Of a stretch of 64,000 nt of DNA, positions 63,772 to 64,000 are shown piece after piece. The translations under genes were made by a program, and so were the position numbers. Source of the DNA: Oceanospirillales bacterium (GTDB lineage: Bacteria; Pseudomonadota; Gammaproteobacteria; Pseudomonadales; Balneatricaceae); the NCBI GenBank assembly GCA_018223185.1, contig JAAEYW010000005.1, positions 1-64,000 of the forward strand. The letters are read 5' to 3'. The notes beneath the pieces are model-generated. The model did no database searches. It was not told where the DNA came from and worked only from the letters and a program-made list of their open reading frames with translations. How positions within the stretch are numbered: the first letter of the stretch is position 1; every line of letters begins with the position of its first letter.

Positions 63772-64000
63772 TACGCCACCTCCACAGGGTTCAGTTCAAT
63801 TTTCCCAGCCAGTATTTCTTCCGCAAACATCTCCGCCGTCCGGGTTGCAGCAGCGGTCATGATGTCGAGATTTCCGGCATACTTAGGCAGATAATCGCCC
63901 AACCCCTCAACCTCCATAAACACGGCGACTTTATTCCCCTCGAAACTCGGCCCGTTGACCAGTTTGTAACCCGGTACATATTTCTGCACCTCTTTGATCA
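63771..64000 (-). CDS. dmpF: Acetaldehyde dehydrogenase (acylating), C-terminal part
   Basis: The last ~75 residues of a DmpF/BphJ-type enzyme ('[58 protein letters not shown]'). It converts acetaldehyde from DmpG to acetyl-CoA. The frame is open to the window edge, so the gene continues beyond it. Confidence 0.95.
   Translation of the reverse strand, partial: IKEVQKYVPGYKLVNGPSFEGNKVAVFMEVEGLGDYLPKYAGNLDIMTAAATRTAEMFAEEILAGKIELNPVEVA

Overview
The window looks like chromosome from a marine gammaproteobacterium of the Oceanospirillales type (Amphritea/Neptunomonas/Marinobacterium-like). This rests on gene order and on the FleQ/FleS/FleR polar-flagellum logic, the CrbS/CrbR acetate system, the paired small/large Na+ symporter and a meta-cleavage pathway; the genus is inference. 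The backbone is of moderate GC. A stretch of about 11.6 kb is clearly AT-richer and is foreign.

Layout. (1) 1-1315: fliF (N-terminal part only, cut off abruptly at its 3' end) and fliE. (2) 1441-14223: acetate block, with a DEDDh exonuclease, a cNMP/CBS/DUF294 nucleotidyltransferase, a two-subunit Na+ symporter (DUF4212 plus a VC_2705-type SSS transporter), the transporter-fused hybrid kinase CrbS, a secreted trypsin-like protease overlapping crbS, the LuxR-type regulator CrbR and acetyl-CoA synthetase Acs. (3) 14536-39917: late flagellar genes fleR (frameshifted), fleS, fleQ, fliS, fliD, flaG, fliC, a fliT-like gene, flgL, flgK, flgJIHGF, flgEDCB, cheR, cheV, flgA, flgM, flgN. Good sigma54 sites precede flgB and flgF, and good sigma28 sites precede fliC and flgM.

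(4) 40007-51597: an integrated element that splits a tRNA-Arg(CCT) gene in its anticodon loop. The 5' half, with its promoter, is on the left. The 3' half is on the right, and a complete different tRNA-Arg(CCT) lies just inside the right end. CACCAAA repeats with an 11-bp period lie at both ends and look like integrase arm sites. Cargo: a tyrosine integrase; a three-gene anti-phage two-component operon matching Detocs (large kinase DtcA, stand-alone receiver DtcB, receiver fused to an alpha/beta hydrolase with a C-terminal membrane tail, DtcC); a serine resolvase with a likely res site; an HUH Rep-like protein behind inverted repeats; an HNH nuclease translationally coupled to a K+-channel-like protein; and a frameshifted secreted protein.

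(5) 51693-64000: a PAS-GGDEF diguanylate cyclase, a 59-aa small gene, the DUF1329-DUF1302-RND-YCF48 envelope/export cluster, a divergent LysR regulator, and a catabolic operon (ferredoxin, tautomerase, SDR lacking its catalytic Lys, 4-hydroxy-2-oxovalerate aldolase, partial acetaldehyde dehydrogenase) running off the right edge.

Most notable: the Detocs operon with the less common hydrolase effector; the element that breaks a tRNA and brings its own replacement; the HNH/K+-channel pair; and three apparent gene lesions (fliF, fleR, the secreted gene) that need raw-read checking before being believed.
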